Of a stretch of 64,000 nucleotides of DNA, positions 48,167 to 57,957 are shown one piece after another (the stretch's first letter is position 1; every line of letters starts with the position of its first letter). The notes below the pieces were generated by a model, which was given only the letters and a program-made list of their open reading frames with translations, did not search any database and was not told the DNA's origin. This DNA is from Rickettsia endosymbiont of Cardiosporidium cionae. GTDB taxonomy: Bacteria; Pseudomonadota; Alphaproteobacteria; Rickettsiales; Rickettsiaceae. A program made the position numbers and the translations under genes. The DNA is taken from NCBI RefSeq assembly GCF_015476335.1, contig NZ_JADAQY010000001.1, forward strand, positions 2,099 to 66,098, read 5' to 3'.

Positions 48167-48535
48167 TTACATAAGTTCGATTGCAATTATACTCATTAAT
48201 TTTGATCTACTACCGATGTTGATAACACGTTTTATACTAAAAATTCTGGATTCAAAACTGATTCTTAAATTACGATTGATATTTTTGTTGTATCTTAAAC
48301 GAAATAAAAAAAGATCTTTTGTTAAAATATATCCAAACTTCAAGTTATTTAGTGCATAATAACTATTATTACAAAGTGCATCCATATGCGCAAAGCAATA
48401 GAAGTATTCTTGCCATTTTTCTTGACCAAAATCATCTTTATTTTTATCAATAAGAAATGTTATTTTTTGGGATAAAGTTGCTGCTATACTGGATTTATAT
48501 AGATTTTTATTACGATATCTAATGTTATACTTCAT
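48167..48535 (-). CDS. GTA/phage head-tail adaptor (RcGTA g7-like)
   Basis: 122 residues. The C-terminal 'LFRLRYNKNINRNLRISFESRIFSIKRVINIGSRSKLMSIIAIEL' follows the SPP1 gp16-type adaptor fold (F-hRYR, R-h-a-G-hah-I--h-N---R---h-h-a-E). It would join the connector ring to the tail. Starts 26 bp after the g6-like gene. Confidence 0.75.
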   Translation of the reverse strand: MKYNIRYRNKNLYKSSIAATLSQKITFLIDKNKDDFGQEKWQEYFYCFAHMDALCNNSYYALNNLKFGYILTKDLFLFRLRYNKNINRNLRISFESRIFSIKRVINIGSRSKLMSIIAIELM

Positions 48536-48561
48536 TTAGCATTTTAAGTTATTGTGATTAT

Positions 48562-49128
48562 CTATATATATATTTTTCTGTATTTCATATATATTTTTTG
48601 AATTTCTTTAGAAAGAGCCAAGTTATAATCCTGTCCATCATACATAAGTGATGTGTGCATCAATATTGCTTGCTGTATTGGAAGATCCAATGTTTCTTTT
48701 GTAAAGCCTGCTAAATACTTAATTTTTATGTTACAAAATTTATATTTATCATCAAAAATGATTTCAGAATTATCATTTATATACCCAAAATTGTCATAAA
48801 TATTGATAGACTGACTATTATTTCTTTTTGATGTAATATTCAGTAACTCTAAAACAGGATAATATTTTAATTGTAAAAAATTAGCATCAATATATACATT
48901 GAGACGAATTTTTTTATTATTTATTGTTAATCCAGTAGCTTGTTCTGCCATTCTTATAGCAGAACATAAGAGCCTTTCTATTAAAGAGTCATCATTATCC
49001 TCAGATACTCTTAGGTAATTCTTAACTTCTTTTATATCCCAAATATCACTTTTTATGTACTCTAGAATTTCATATTGAGGTTTATAATAATTTCTCATGA
49101 TATATGCTGCATTATTAAATGATAGCAA
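48562..49128 (-). CDS. GTA/phage head-tail connector, gp6-like (RcGTA g6-like)
   Basis: 188 residues (or 178 from a Met at 49098). 'EVKNYLRVSEDNDDSLIERLLCSAIRMAEQATG' is the helical start of HK97 gp6/phiE125 gp8-type connectors, and 'LPIQQAILMHTSLMYDGQDYN' is the usual C-terminal helix. It forms the ring under the portal. Confidence 0.85.
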   Translation of the reverse strand: MLSFNNAAYIMRNYYKPQYEILEYIKSDIWDIKEVKNYLRVSEDNDDSLIERLLCSAIRMAEQATGLTINNKKIRLNVYIDANFLQLKYYPVLELLNITSKRNNSQSINIYDNFGYINDNSEIIFDDKYKFCNIKIKYLAGFTKETLDLPIQQAILMHTSLMYDGQDYNLALSKEIQKIYMKYRKIYI

Positions 49129-49165
49129 TCTTAATGATTAAGAATTTAATTAAATATTACATACT

Positions 49166-50290
49166 TTAATTATTTTTGATTTTTAAAAAAACCATAGCAT
49201 CAGGCGATATCACAGCTCCTCCTACTCTTTTTACAGCATAGAATTTAATAAATGGTTTTTCTGTATAAGGATCTCTCATTAATGTAATAGTATTTCTATC
49301 TATTATTTTGTATGCATGTTTGAAATTTCCTAATACAACTGGTACTGTACCTGCGTTTATAGAAGGCATATTTGAACAACACACTACTGGCACTCCAAAT
49401 ATTGTTTGTTTCATTTTGTCTTCAATAGATTGTTGCCAAATGAATCTTCCCATTTGATCTTGTAAAGATTGTAATGCAGAAAGAGTAGTACGGTTCATTA
49501 AGAATGTTGCATCATTCGTATAACTTGGGTCTAAAGCATTTAGTAAATTCAGCAATATGTTGGCATCGATTGTAATATTATCTAGGCCTACAGAAATTTT
49601 TTGTACTTTATCTTCTGGATCATACAGGATACCTGAAGGTTTTTTATTACCATCTCCATTTATAAATGCTTCATTTTCCATTTTTGAAAAACTCTCTGAG
49701 AGCTTTTCTGTAATCCACTTATCCATATCAATGTATGAATCATCTATTAATGTTTGTGTAGCTTTTGGTTGAGCATATAGTTCATGTACAGGGATAGATT
49801 GTTTAATAAGTTGAGGAGTTTCTGTTGTATCTCTAGCATCAATTTCTCCTACCCATCCTGAATTAAATATCCCTTGATCTTTTATTACTTCAAATGCGTT
49901 GCTGGATATTGATTCAATACTAGCTAATTTCCTTATTATAGATTGTTCACTGATTGAAGAGATAATTTGCCTGTATAAGGTAGACTCTAATACTACTGAT
50001 CCTTCGTTATTATTGCTACTATTTAGTGATTTTTTAATAATTTTTTCATCAATATTTCCTTTTCTTATAAAATCATCTACTCCCATTCTATATTTTGTAT
50101 CTTGTTGAGTATCTTCTGCTAATATTGTGTCATCTTTATTAAAAAATTCTTGCATGTTATAAATTTTTTTCTCTAGTTCCTGAACTTTATTGAATGATTT
50201 TTCTTTTGTTTCAATAAAATTTTCTAAAATATTATTGATATTATCTATTTTATCTTGATCATTTTTTAGAGTATGAGTTTCTTGTAACAT
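49166..50290 (-). CDS. GTA/phage major capsid protein, HK97 fold (RcGTA g5-like)
   Basis: 374 residues. An N-terminal coiled-coil delta domain (residues 1-60) is followed by the HK97-fold body: 'GWVGEIDARDTTETPQLIKQSIPVHELYAQPKATQTLIDDS', 'EAFINGDGNKKPSGIL', 'ATFLMNRTTLSALQSLQDQMGRFIW' and the late 'AVKRVGGAVISPDA'. Full length and no stop, so purifying selection is likely. Directly follows the prohead protease, the usual order. Confidence 0.93.
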   Translation of the reverse strand: MLQETHTLKNDQDKIDNINNILENFIETKEKSFNKVQELEKKIYNMQEFFNKDDTILAEDTQQDTKYRMGVDDFIRKGNIDEKIIKKSLNSSNNNEGSVVLESTLYRQIISSISEQSIIRKLASIESISSNAFEVIKDQGIFNSGWVGEIDARDTTETPQLIKQSIPVHELYAQPKATQTLIDDSYIDMDKWITEKLSESFSKMENEAFINGDGNKKPSGILYDPEDKVQKISVGLDNITIDANILLNLLNALDPSYTNDATFLMNRTTLSALQSLQDQMGRFIWQQSIEDKMKQTIFGVPVVCCSNMPSINAGTVPVVLGNFKHAYKIIDRNTITLMRDPYTEKPFIKFYAVKRVGGAVISPDAMVFLKIKNN

Positions 50291-50357
50291 TTTTTTATTA
50301 TTTTATGTTTAATTGTAGCTAGTGTATTAGAGAAAATTTATAGTTATACTTATTAAG

Positions 50358-50906
50358 TTATTTGAGTTTATTAAATAATGAGTACATTTTAATTAATGAT
50401 TTTTTATAAGAATTTTCTGTATAATCAATTCTATTTACTGAGTTGTCGTTTTGTAGATTTTTTATACAGTTTATACTCGCATACTGATTCGCAGGGAAAG
50501 TTACGATACTTACTTCTAATAGATCTGCTTTTGTAATAATGATATTGCCTTTATTATCACGATGTCGTGATTTCACGTTAAAACCTATACTTAGGCCATT
50601 CACAGCTTTTTGTTTTACTAAACTAATAGCTTCTATTCCGGTTTGTGTTTGATTTGTAATGTTTGCTTCTATTTTTAGGCCAAAATCATCTTCTACTAAT
50701 TCATATATAGTACCTATAGGCTTTAGATGGTCATGTTGCCATAGCAATTTAACCTTATGTGCAATAGAGTCTTGAAAAGCCCCTCTAAATATTATGTCGT
50801 TATGTTGATCTATTACATTAAATACACTTGCATATCCAAAAATTCTTGTTCCATTTTTTCTGGAAGATTTTATTGTATATCTTGAACTAATTTTACCTTT
50901 TTTCAA
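50358..50906 (-). CDS. GTA/phage prohead protease, HK97 family (RcGTA g4-like)
   Basis: 182 residues. 'FGYASVFNVIDQHNDIIFRGAF' and the catalytic-type 'LLWQHDHLKPIG' (His) and 'VNGLSIGF' (Ser) motifs identify the herpesvirus-like serine protease U35 that matures the capsid. It begins the cluster in the transcription direction; no portal or terminase gene lies upstream in this window. Confidence 0.9.
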   Translation of the reverse strand: MKKGKISSRYTIKSSRKNGTRIFGYASVFNVIDQHNDIIFRGAFQDSIAHKVKLLWQHDHLKPIGTIYELVEDDFGLKIEANITNQTQTGIEAISLVKQKAVNGLSIGFNVKSRHRDNKGNIIITKADLLEVSIVTFPANQYASINCIKNLQNDNSVNRIDYTENSYKKSLIKMYSLFNKLK

Positions 50907-51113
50907 AATTGCCTCTGATCATTATTTAATTGAATGAATACGATAGCTATGATTTATACATAAAATATTCACTACACTAAGCGTTATTGTATAATCTTAT
51001 TTTTCTTATTTTGAAGATCGCCTATTTCATCATTCGGCAATCATGAATATTGCTGATATTTTAATTATTTAATTGATACTATTTTTTGAATTTGATTAGA
51101 AATTATTTATTAT

Positions 51114-52304
51114 CTATCTTGTTCTATTCTTGATATTTTTTGCAGTGATTTTTGTTCTTGTATTTTTTATATAATTTTTTCTAGTTTGTATTATTTTAAA
51201 TGCTTTTATTTTTTTTGGTATTGGATCATATTTGCTGATACTCTGTAGTATTAAGTTATTATTATTTGATGTAAATCTTCTAGAAGTATTAGAATGCAGG
51301 TCTATTACGAACATATTTTTAATAGTATTGCAACTTTTAGAGTTAAACTGTAAAATATCTGTATAGTATTTATTAACGATATTATGTGAATTAGTTTTAA
51401 TTGTTTGATTTATTTTATTATTTTTATTTTGTTCTTTATTGGTTATTGGAATATTTTGTGATAAAACACTTTGTTTGTTATATTGATCAATTTTATTGTG
51501 TTGAATCTTCTGGTAATATTTGGTTATAACTCTATATCCAATATAACCAGCAACAGCTGCTATTGATATCACAGGTATTACATGTAACAATGATGTACTA
51601 GATAATACAGGTAATAACTGTTGTAACTCAACAATACTAGCCTTAAATGTGTTGTAAAGTAAATATGATGAGATTAATACTTGCCCTACAGTGATGAGTA
51701 TTTTGAAAGATTTTTTAGCTATTTCAAGTAGTATTTTACTATATTTTATAATTAAATTTATTGATTTTTGTACTAATTTATTTAGATTGCTACTATTAGA
51801 AATACTACAATTTTCATCATATTTTTTGATATTATCAAGTGATTCCTTATTTAAGGATTTTATATGATTTAGGTCATTATTAATATGTTGAGTTAATATC
51901 TGCTTAATGTAATTAGCATTAACATGTTGAGAAGCTTGTTTTATAACTATTATTGGTACATTATTGCTATTTCCATATTTTTCAATAAATTGTTGAATTT
52001 TTTTATTAGCTATCAGCTCTCTAACTTTAATCATATCGTGCATGATAGATTTTGTATCTCCTAATTTTTTTAGTAAATATTTTTTAGAATTTTTATGTGT
52101 AGTACTGTTATGAGTGATAATTTTCAATCTTTCATCGAGTTGGGTGAAAGGCTGATTTAAGTTGGACTCATTATTTAAAGTGGATCTTTGATCAGATAAT
52201 TCTAGATTATTTACTGTATTTATTGTGCTAGATATTTGTGCTAGCAAGCTATTAACTGAAGTTAATGAATGTTTTATTTGTGAGATATTAGATGGCGTAG
52301 GCAT
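51114..52304 (-). CDS. uncharacterised two-helix membrane protein, Asn/Lys-rich
   Basis: 396 residues, family not recognised. The N-terminal 190 residues are helical and Asn/Ser/Lys-rich, membrane helices are at about 201-220 and 240-262, and the rest is strongly basic (last 60 residues very rich in Lys, Asn and Thr). No signal peptide, no catalytic motif. It stands between the GTA-type protease gene and lysC with gaps of over 200 bp on each side. A lineage-specific envelope or host-directed protein is possible. Confidence 0.7.
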   Translation of the reverse strand: MPTPSNISQIKHSLTSVNSLLAQISSTINTVNNLELSDQRSTLNNESNLNQPFTQLDERLKIITHNSTTHKNSKKYLLKKLGDTKSIMHDMIKVRELIANKKIQQFIEKYGNSNNVPIIVIKQASQHVNANYIKQILTQHINNDLNHIKSLNKESLDNIKKYDENCSISNSSNLNKLVQKSINLIIKYSKILLEIAKKSFKILITVGQVLISSYLLYNTFKASIVELQQLLPVLSSTSLLHVIPVISIAAVAGYIGYRVITKYYQKIQHNKIDQYNKQSVLSQNIPITNKEQNKNNKINQTIKTNSHNIVNKYYTDILQFNSKSCNTIKNMFVIDLHSNTSRRFTSNNNNLILQSISKYDPIPKKIKAFKIIQTRKNYIKNTRTKITAKNIKNRTR

Positions 52305-52518
52305 TAATATTAATACAACTGACTTTATTAACTTTTATTCTCTATTGTCTAGCATATTATGATAACATGTTGTTAGTTAGAAATGCCTTAAGTTTGTTAT
52401 AACATAGTGGATATTTATTATTGTGTATACCAAATTGCAACTGCGTTATTCAATAATTTTCATAACTATTAAATTAATAACATCTTTAGTATTTTTATCC
52501 AATGTAGTGTATATTATA

Positions 52519-53835
52519 CTAAATAAAGCTAGTATTATGTAATGATTCTAATGCGAGAACTTTGTTATTACTATTAACAACAAGATGAACAGTATTGTTG
52601 CTACTGCCATAGCAGATCATTTCTAAAGGAATATCTTGTACAGCCTGTATAATTTTTGCAATAATCAATGTATTGTTTCCACTGATAAAATCTCCTAAGA
52701 TGCAAATAATACTTTGTTGATATTTAATATTAACTTCTCCATAGATCTGAAGATCATTTTTGAGATCTTCAACATATTGCTTACTTTCTAATGCTATTGA
52801 CGCTGTAATTTTAGAAGTATTAATCATATCAGTAGGAATTTTATATTTTTTAAATATTATTAATACATTAATTAAAAATTCGTAAGCCATTTGCATTTTG
52901 TGGGATTTTATTTTGATTATGATAATATCATCTTTTGCTGCTATAGCTTTTGTTATACTAGAATTTCTTTTAGAGCTAATTAAAGTTCCAGATTTATTAG
53001 GTTCTAAAGTACTTAATAACCTAATAGGTATATTAGATTTTTTTGCTGGTAGTATGCTATTTGGATGTAATATTTTTGCTCCAAAATAAGCCAATTCTGC
53101 TGCTTCATCGAATAAAATTTCTGGGATATATCTAGTATTTTTAATAAATCTAGGGTCATTATTGTGTAATCCATCTATATCTGTCCATATTTGAATTTCC
53201 TCACTTGATATAGCAGAACCTATTAAAGTTGCAGTATAATCACTACTGCCTCTATCTAAATTATCTATTTGGTTATCAGGATTTTTACAAATATAACCTT
53301 GCGTAATAAATAGACTATAATCCTTATTATCTAAAATTAATTTGTTTACGGACCGAAATATATGTGGCAGATCTGGTTCACTATTTTTGTCGATAAGCAT
53401 GAAGCTGAGTGCAGGTAGTAAACAAGATTTAATTTTTATTTCTTGTAGATATAAATGTAATAAATGGGTAGATATAATTTCACCTTGTGCAAGAATAATT
53501 TTTTCATATTCTGTACAAAAAATATTTTTATTATTAAACGAATATATAATATCTAAACATTCATTTAATAATTTCATAGCTTTAGTTAAATAATATTTAC
53601 TGATAAATAAGGAGTTTATATATTTTATATGTATTAATTTTAATTTTTCTATTAAGTTTTTAGGGTCTTGTTTATTAATATATAGATTATTAATTTCACA
53701 TAATATATCGGTAGTGTTAGTTATAGCAGATAGTACAGTTATAATTTTGCCTCCAGTATTAGTAAGTATTTTTACTATTTTTTTCAATCGATCTGGTTCT
53801 TTTATGGAACTACCACCAAATTTTAAAATCTTCAT
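52519..53835 (-). CDS. lysC: aspartokinase
   Basis: 438 residues from the ATG at 53835, which gives the family start M-K-I-L-KFGGSS; a longer in-frame start at 53937 would add 34 hydrophobic residues without family counterpart. 'FITQGYICKNPDNQIDNLDRGSSDYTATLIGSA' is the substrate site and 'DGLHNNDPR' the conserved loop. Two C-terminal ACT domains (about 300-438) suggest feedback control. It phosphorylates aspartate, the first step to the diaminopimelate made by DapA. Confidence 0.92.
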   Translation of the reverse strand: MKILKFGGSSIKEPDRLKKIVKILTNTGGKIITVLSAITNTTDILCEINNLYINKQDPKNLIEKLKLIHIKYINSLFISKYYLTKAMKLLNECLDIIYSFNNKNIFCTEYEKIILAQGEIISTHLLHLYLQEIKIKSCLLPALSFMLIDKNSEPDLPHIFRSVNKLILDNKDYSLFITQGYICKNPDNQIDNLDRGSSDYTATLIGSAISSEEIQIWTDIDGLHNNDPRFIKNTRYIPEILFDEAAELAYFGAKILHPNSILPAKKSNIPIRLLSTLEPNKSGTLISSKRNSSITKAIAAKDDIIIIKIKSHKMQMAYEFLINVLIIFKKYKIPTDMINTSKITASIALESKQYVEDLKNDLQIYGEVNIKYQQSIICILGDFISGNNTLIIAKIIQAVQDIPLEMICYGSSNNTVHLVVNSNNKVLALESLHNTSFI

Positions 53836-54025
53836 ATGTTTTAGTAAAAAATTATAAATTATTTGAGTAATTATAAATAAAATATATAGTAGTTTTATTG
53901 AGTTATCTATTACATAATTCTTTCTATGTATGTACAATACGCGATACTCATAATTACTGATTATATCAGAATTATTTGTTAATATTAAACTAATAAATAT
54001 TAAGTATCTAATATTTGATATGATT

Positions 54026-56053
54026 TTACTTTAAATAACAAAATTCACTATTGCAATAGATTATTATTTCTTTAAATTGTTTTATCATATCATGTGTAAT
54101 ATTTAGTTGATTATTAAAGGTATTACATTTTAACTTATTAGAAGTAATAATTTGTACATCTGCATCTTCTGGGCTGAAACATTTTGTAATATTTAATGCA
54201 ATTTTTTTATTAAATTTTGTAATAAATATTTGGTTATCGGATAATTTTTTTTTATCAAATAAATATTCCGATTGTCCATACCAATGATACCAATTTTCAA
54301 TAACTTTATGATCTATATTATCAGTATATATAGTTAGTTCCTTTTTTGCATTGACTATACCAATAGCGTTTAAAAAATGACTATAAATACAAACTGGTTT
54401 TACTTGTTTTAATAATACTAACCCTAATATAGGTATGAAAGCTATTGCAAGAATTTTGATATTTGTTTTCCAAATTATTAGCCAAAAAAATATTATAGCA
54501 AATAGTAACAATGCGTGTTTTTGTATATTACCTGTATATATCACTGATTTTGGTAATTCTGCTATATAATGAGCAATTTGATAGAAGTAATATATTATGT
54601 AATCTAGTAGTATAAGTGGGATATATTCGTATCCGATTAGCATCATTAATAGTGCTAAAATACTTATAGGTATGATTAAAAATGAAGTTATTGGTACTAT
54701 TATAAGATTCGATATTATACCGTATGAGGGGATTTTATAAAAATGGTAACCAACAAATATAGAGGTTCCTAAACTTGCTAAGAGTGTTGTATATATTATT
54801 ACATATAAATAATTTCTCAGTGAATAGAAAATTCCTATTTTATAGTGAGTATTTTGTGTGATTAGTTTTTTATTCAGTATTTGATTACCAGATATTAATG
54901 AAAGGACAGCAATAAATGAAAGTTGAAAACTAGGATGAAAAATATATTCAGGGTAAAATATTAGCATACAAGATGCAGTAAACATGACATTTCTTATAGA
55001 AATTGCCTGTTTAGAAAAAAACTTGGATATGATTAATATAAGATTCATTATAAACGCTCTAGTAGCAGCTATCTTAAAATTTATAATTATTAGATATACA
55101 AAACTAAAAATCAATGCAACTACCAACGCTATAGCTTTAATATTATATGAATATGATATTGTATTTGAAAGATTTAGTAATAATCTTGTTATAAAGAAGA
55201 CAGTCAAAGTAACAGCAGATATATGCAATCCAGAAACACATAATATATGTGCTACTCCAGAATTTCTGATATCTTGCATAATATTTTCTCTAATGTTGGT
55301 AGTATTACCAATAATAATTGCGCTTAAAACTGATGCAGTATCGTGATGCATTACATTCAAAATTTTTTTCTCAATATTTGATTGTATATAATGAATATAG
55401 TAATTAAGATTATATCGAGGTTTATTCCTAGATATGACTGAAATTTTAGATAAAGCCTTTGCAGTACCTTCTATTGAATTAAGATTATTAAAAAATTCCT
55501 GATCATAAGATGGATTAAGGTGAGTTTTCAATTTATTTGTAGTAAATATTTTAGCCTTTAAGCTAATTCTGTCACCATGTTGCAAATCTATATCATAATC
55601 TCTAGGTAAAGATATTTTTAATTTATTTATTAACTTATTGCCATAATATTTTTTATGACTTATTAATACATCATTTAATAGTAGAAAATAGTTATTCTCT
55701 GTCATCATTATTTCTGAAATATTCCCAATAATATTGCTAATAATTGTTCTATTGATTGGTTTTACGTTGGTTATTTTTGTTTTAATTTTAGCTGTAATAT
55801 TTCCTAGTACAAATCCTAATAAGCACCCATTAATAAATACTATAAAAATACTTTCTTTATTTATCGTATAATATAAAGTCAATAATAATATTATTACTAG
55901 TATGCAAGAAGCTACTGTTATAGCTATCAACAATTTCTGTTGAATTGAAAAATGATATATTATACCAAAAAAGAAGGCTACGAAATACCAAATTGCTATT
56001 TGTTGATATTCTTCTGATAAAATCCTTTTAGAATTAAATATTAGTTGAGTCAT
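54026..56053 (-). CDS. comEC: DNA uptake channel ComEC/Rec2
   Basis: 675 residues. N-terminal helices and an OB-like DUF4131 region (about 90-210) precede the competence core with 'VLSAIIIGNTTNIRENIMQDIRNSGVAHILCVSGLHIS' and many membrane helices. The C-terminal 150 residues follow the place of a metallo-beta-lactamase domain but no HxHxDH is visible. ComEC carries single-stranded DNA across the inner membrane. Its start overlaps the lpxB end by 20 bp. With dprA nearby it suggests natural transformation may be kept. Confidence 0.9.
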   Translation of the reverse strand: MTQLIFNSKRILSEEYQQIAIWYFVAFFFGIIYHFSIQQKLLIAITVASCILVIILLLTLYYTINKESIFIVFINGCLLGFVLGNITAKIKTKITNVKPINRTIISNIIGNISEIMMTENNYFLLLNDVLISHKKYYGNKLINKLKISLPRDYDIDLQHGDRISLKAKIFTTNKLKTHLNPSYDQEFFNNLNSIEGTAKALSKISVISRNKPRYNLNYYIHYIQSNIEKKILNVMHHDTASVLSAIIIGNTTNIRENIMQDIRNSGVAHILCVSGLHISAVTLTVFFITRLLLNLSNTISYSYNIKAIALVVALIFSFVYLIIINFKIAATRAFIMNLILIISKFFSKQAISIRNVMFTASCMLIFYPEYIFHPSFQLSFIAVLSLISGNQILNKKLITQNTHYKIGIFYSLRNYLYVIIYTTLLASLGTSIFVGYHFYKIPSYGIISNLIIVPITSFLIIPISILALLMMLIGYEYIPLILLDYIIYYFYQIAHYIAELPKSVIYTGNIQKHALLLFAIIFFWLIIWKTNIKILAIAFIPILGLVLLKQVKPVCIYSHFLNAIGIVNAKKELTIYTDNIDHKVIENWYHWYGQSEYLFDKKKLSDNQIFITKFNKKIALNITKCFSPEDADVQIITSNKLKCNTFNNQLNITHDMIKQFKEIIIYCNSEFCYLK

Positions 56054-57179
56054 CTAGAATGATTTTTGCAGCTTTTGCAGATGCGGTATTATTAGATTTA
56101 AATCCTAATTTTTTGAGTATTGCTTGAGAATGTGATATTTGTAACTTTGACTTCTGCTTATCACTTATTAATTCAATTATTGATTTTGATAAATTATTTG
56201 CAGTAAATTCATATTGAATATATTCTTTTATAATTTCTTTATTTGCAATTATATTAATTATAGTAATAAACTTGATTTTAATTAGGAATTTTATTATCAA
56301 GTAGGATATGAAATTGACTTTATATCCTACAACCATCGGTGTAAGCGATGCTGCTATTTCTAAAGTATTGCTACCAGATTTTGCTATAACAGCATCACTC
56401 ATTGCAAAAATTTGTAATCTATTTAATGAAAATGAGTAGTCAAGATTTATATTTTTTAGAAATTTACCAATTAAACTAAAATATTTATCGTTGGGTTGTA
56501 GTATAAATATTTTGATTTTATACATATGTGATATTTCTTGTAAAGAATCAATTATTATTGGCATGTGTCGTATAATTTCACTTTTTCTTGCTCCAGGTGT
56601 TATTGTAATAATTTTAGTATCATCACAGATATTATATTTTTTCCTCAATATTGGTTTTGAAGATTTATCATAAAATTTTTGTTCAAATATAGGATGCCCT
56701 ATACAGTAAGTTTTTAAGCCAAATTTCCTAAAATATTTTGGTTCAAAGTCAAACAAAGTTAAAAGTTGATCATAAATTTTTGAGTATTTAATAGCCCTAT
56801 TTGGGTTATATGCCCAAACAGTAGGTGCTACAACATGTATCAGCCTAGTATTTGGTATTTTTTGTTTTATTTTTTGTGCTATTTTAAAAGAAAATCCTGG
56901 AGCATCTATAGTAATTAAAACATCTGGTTGGTATTGTATTATATCTTCTATTGTTTTATAGAATAGTTTTATTAATCTAAATATATTAGGTATTATTTCT
57001 GCAAAACCCATAATGTTAATTTGCTCAATATCAAATAATACATCTACCCCTGTTTGTTTTATCAGATTCCCTCCTATTGCTCTAATCGATAAGTTATTTT
57101 TTCTATTATGAAGTGCATTAATAATCTTAGCTCCTATAAAATCTCCTGAATTTTCTCCTGCTATAAGATATATTTTCAT
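56034..57179 (-). CDS. lpxB: lipid-A-disaccharide synthase
   Basis: 381 residues, normal length. 'MKIYLIAGENSGDFIGAKII', 'AIGGNLIKQTGVDVLFD', 'VVAPTVWAYNPNRAIK' and 'AKSGSNTLEIA' are the conserved GT19 blocks. It joins two acylated glucosamines in lipid A synthesis, so the cell makes LPS, which separates it from Anaplasmataceae. It starts 24 bp after an EptA-like gene and overlaps comEC by 20 bp. Confidence 0.95.
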   Translation of the reverse strand: MKIYLIAGENSGDFIGAKIINALHNRKNNLSIRAIGGNLIKQTGVDVLFDIEQINIMGFAEIIPNIFRLIKLFYKTIEDIIQYQPDVLITIDAPGFSFKIAQKIKQKIPNTRLIHVVAPTVWAYNPNRAIKYSKIYDQLLTLFDFEPKYFRKFGLKTYCIGHPIFEQKFYDKSSKPILRKKYNICDDTKIITITPGARKSEIIRHMPIIIDSLQEISHMYKIKIFILQPNDKYFSLIGKFLKNINLDYSFSLNRLQIFAMSDAVIAKSGSNTLEIAASLTPMVVGYKVNFISYLIIKFLIKIKFITIINIIANKEIIKEYIQYEFTANNLSKSIIELISDKQKSKLQISHSQAILKKLGFKSNNTASAKAAKIILDDSTNI

Positions 57180-57203
57180 TATGAAATTATGTATTATATA
57201 ATA

Positions 57204-57794
57204 TTACATTCCTGCTATATACAGATAAATCACGTGTAGGCCCTGTAATGGAAATGAGTAGAGTAAAAAATTAAATTTAGGTAAAATGATATTGCTAATT
57301 ACCCAAAACATGCATAAGGCAGAAAGTATTTTATTCATAAAAAATTGAGTATTTTTAATATGAAAGTGGTACAATCCATATACGCATACCGATACACTAC
57401 ATATTATCCACAAATATAATTGCGGATCCTTTAGCCAAGTATGATTTTCTAACTTACCAGAGATTATAGACGCTATGTTTTCAGTAGAAATATATTTATT
57501 AAAGCAGAATAAATAATAACTAGCAACAGCTCCTAAATAAAATAAAAATATTGAACTTAAAAAAAATATTAACCTATTTATAGTAAGTGCAAGAAATACA
57601 ATAAATAGAACCACGTATATTAACAATATTTCTTTTGCTATATTAGTAGTTTTTAAAAAAAATGTATATTTTTGGTAATATTCAAATTTATTGATAATAA
57701 CTGGAATATTAAACAATATAAAATATAATGCAGAGAATATATATGAGATTTTTATTAATTTTGTATCAAGATATTTATAGAGAAAATTTATCAT
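57204..57794 (-). CDS. EptA-like N-terminal membrane domain without catalytic domain
   Basis: 196 residues with five membrane helices. The order of helices and 'FNKYISTENIASIISGKLENHTWLKDPQLYLWII' resemble the N-terminal DUF1705-type domain of phosphoethanolamine transferases (Y-hs--hh--h---n--E---hh-p-hhhwh). The periplasmic sulfatase-like catalytic domain that should follow is absent: the stop is 24 bp before lpxB. So it is either a truncated remnant or a stand-alone membrane domain. Placement next to lpxB fits a former lipid A-modifying gene. Homology is suggestive only. Confidence 0.5.
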   Translation of the reverse strand: MINFLYKYLDTKLIKISYIFSALYFILFNIPVIINKFEYYQKYTFFLKTTNIAKEILLIYVVLFIVFLALTINRLIFFLSSIFLFYLGAVASYYLFCFNKYISTENIASIISGKLENHTWLKDPQLYLWIICSVSVCVYGLYHFHIKNTQFFMNKILSALCMFWVISNIILPKFNFLLYSFPLQGLHVIYLYIAGM

Positions 57795-57823
57795 GGTAAA
57801 AAGATGAATTTTATTTCTTTATT

Positions 57824-57872
57824 CAGATTTCTTATCTTATATCTAAGATAAGAGATCTATCTGAGAATTATT
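57824..57872. other. nested stem-loop between dprA and the EptA-like gene
   Basis: CTTATCTTA (57831-57839), loop TATC, TAAGATAAG (57844-57852) is a perfect 9-bp stem. An outer CAGAT/ATCTG pair (57824-57828 and 57868-57872) encloses it. Placed just after dprA on the - strand, it may end dprA transcription, though the following bases on that strand are not T-rich. Confidence 0.5.
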
Positions 57873-57957
57873 CGTTGAGATATTGCAGCATATTTTAAAA
57901 AAATTCAATTGAATTTTTTATTTCTTGAAATTTACTAAGTACATTTTTAGTTGTTTA

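Noticed and set aside
46302-50906. Complete prophage
   Set aside because: No integrase, terminase, portal, tape measure or lysis gene; gene content and order fit an alphaproteobacterial GTA remnant.
53836-53937. Longer start for aspartokinase
   Set aside because: It adds 34 hydrophobic residues before KFGGSS that the family lacks; ATG 53835 gives the normal N-terminus.
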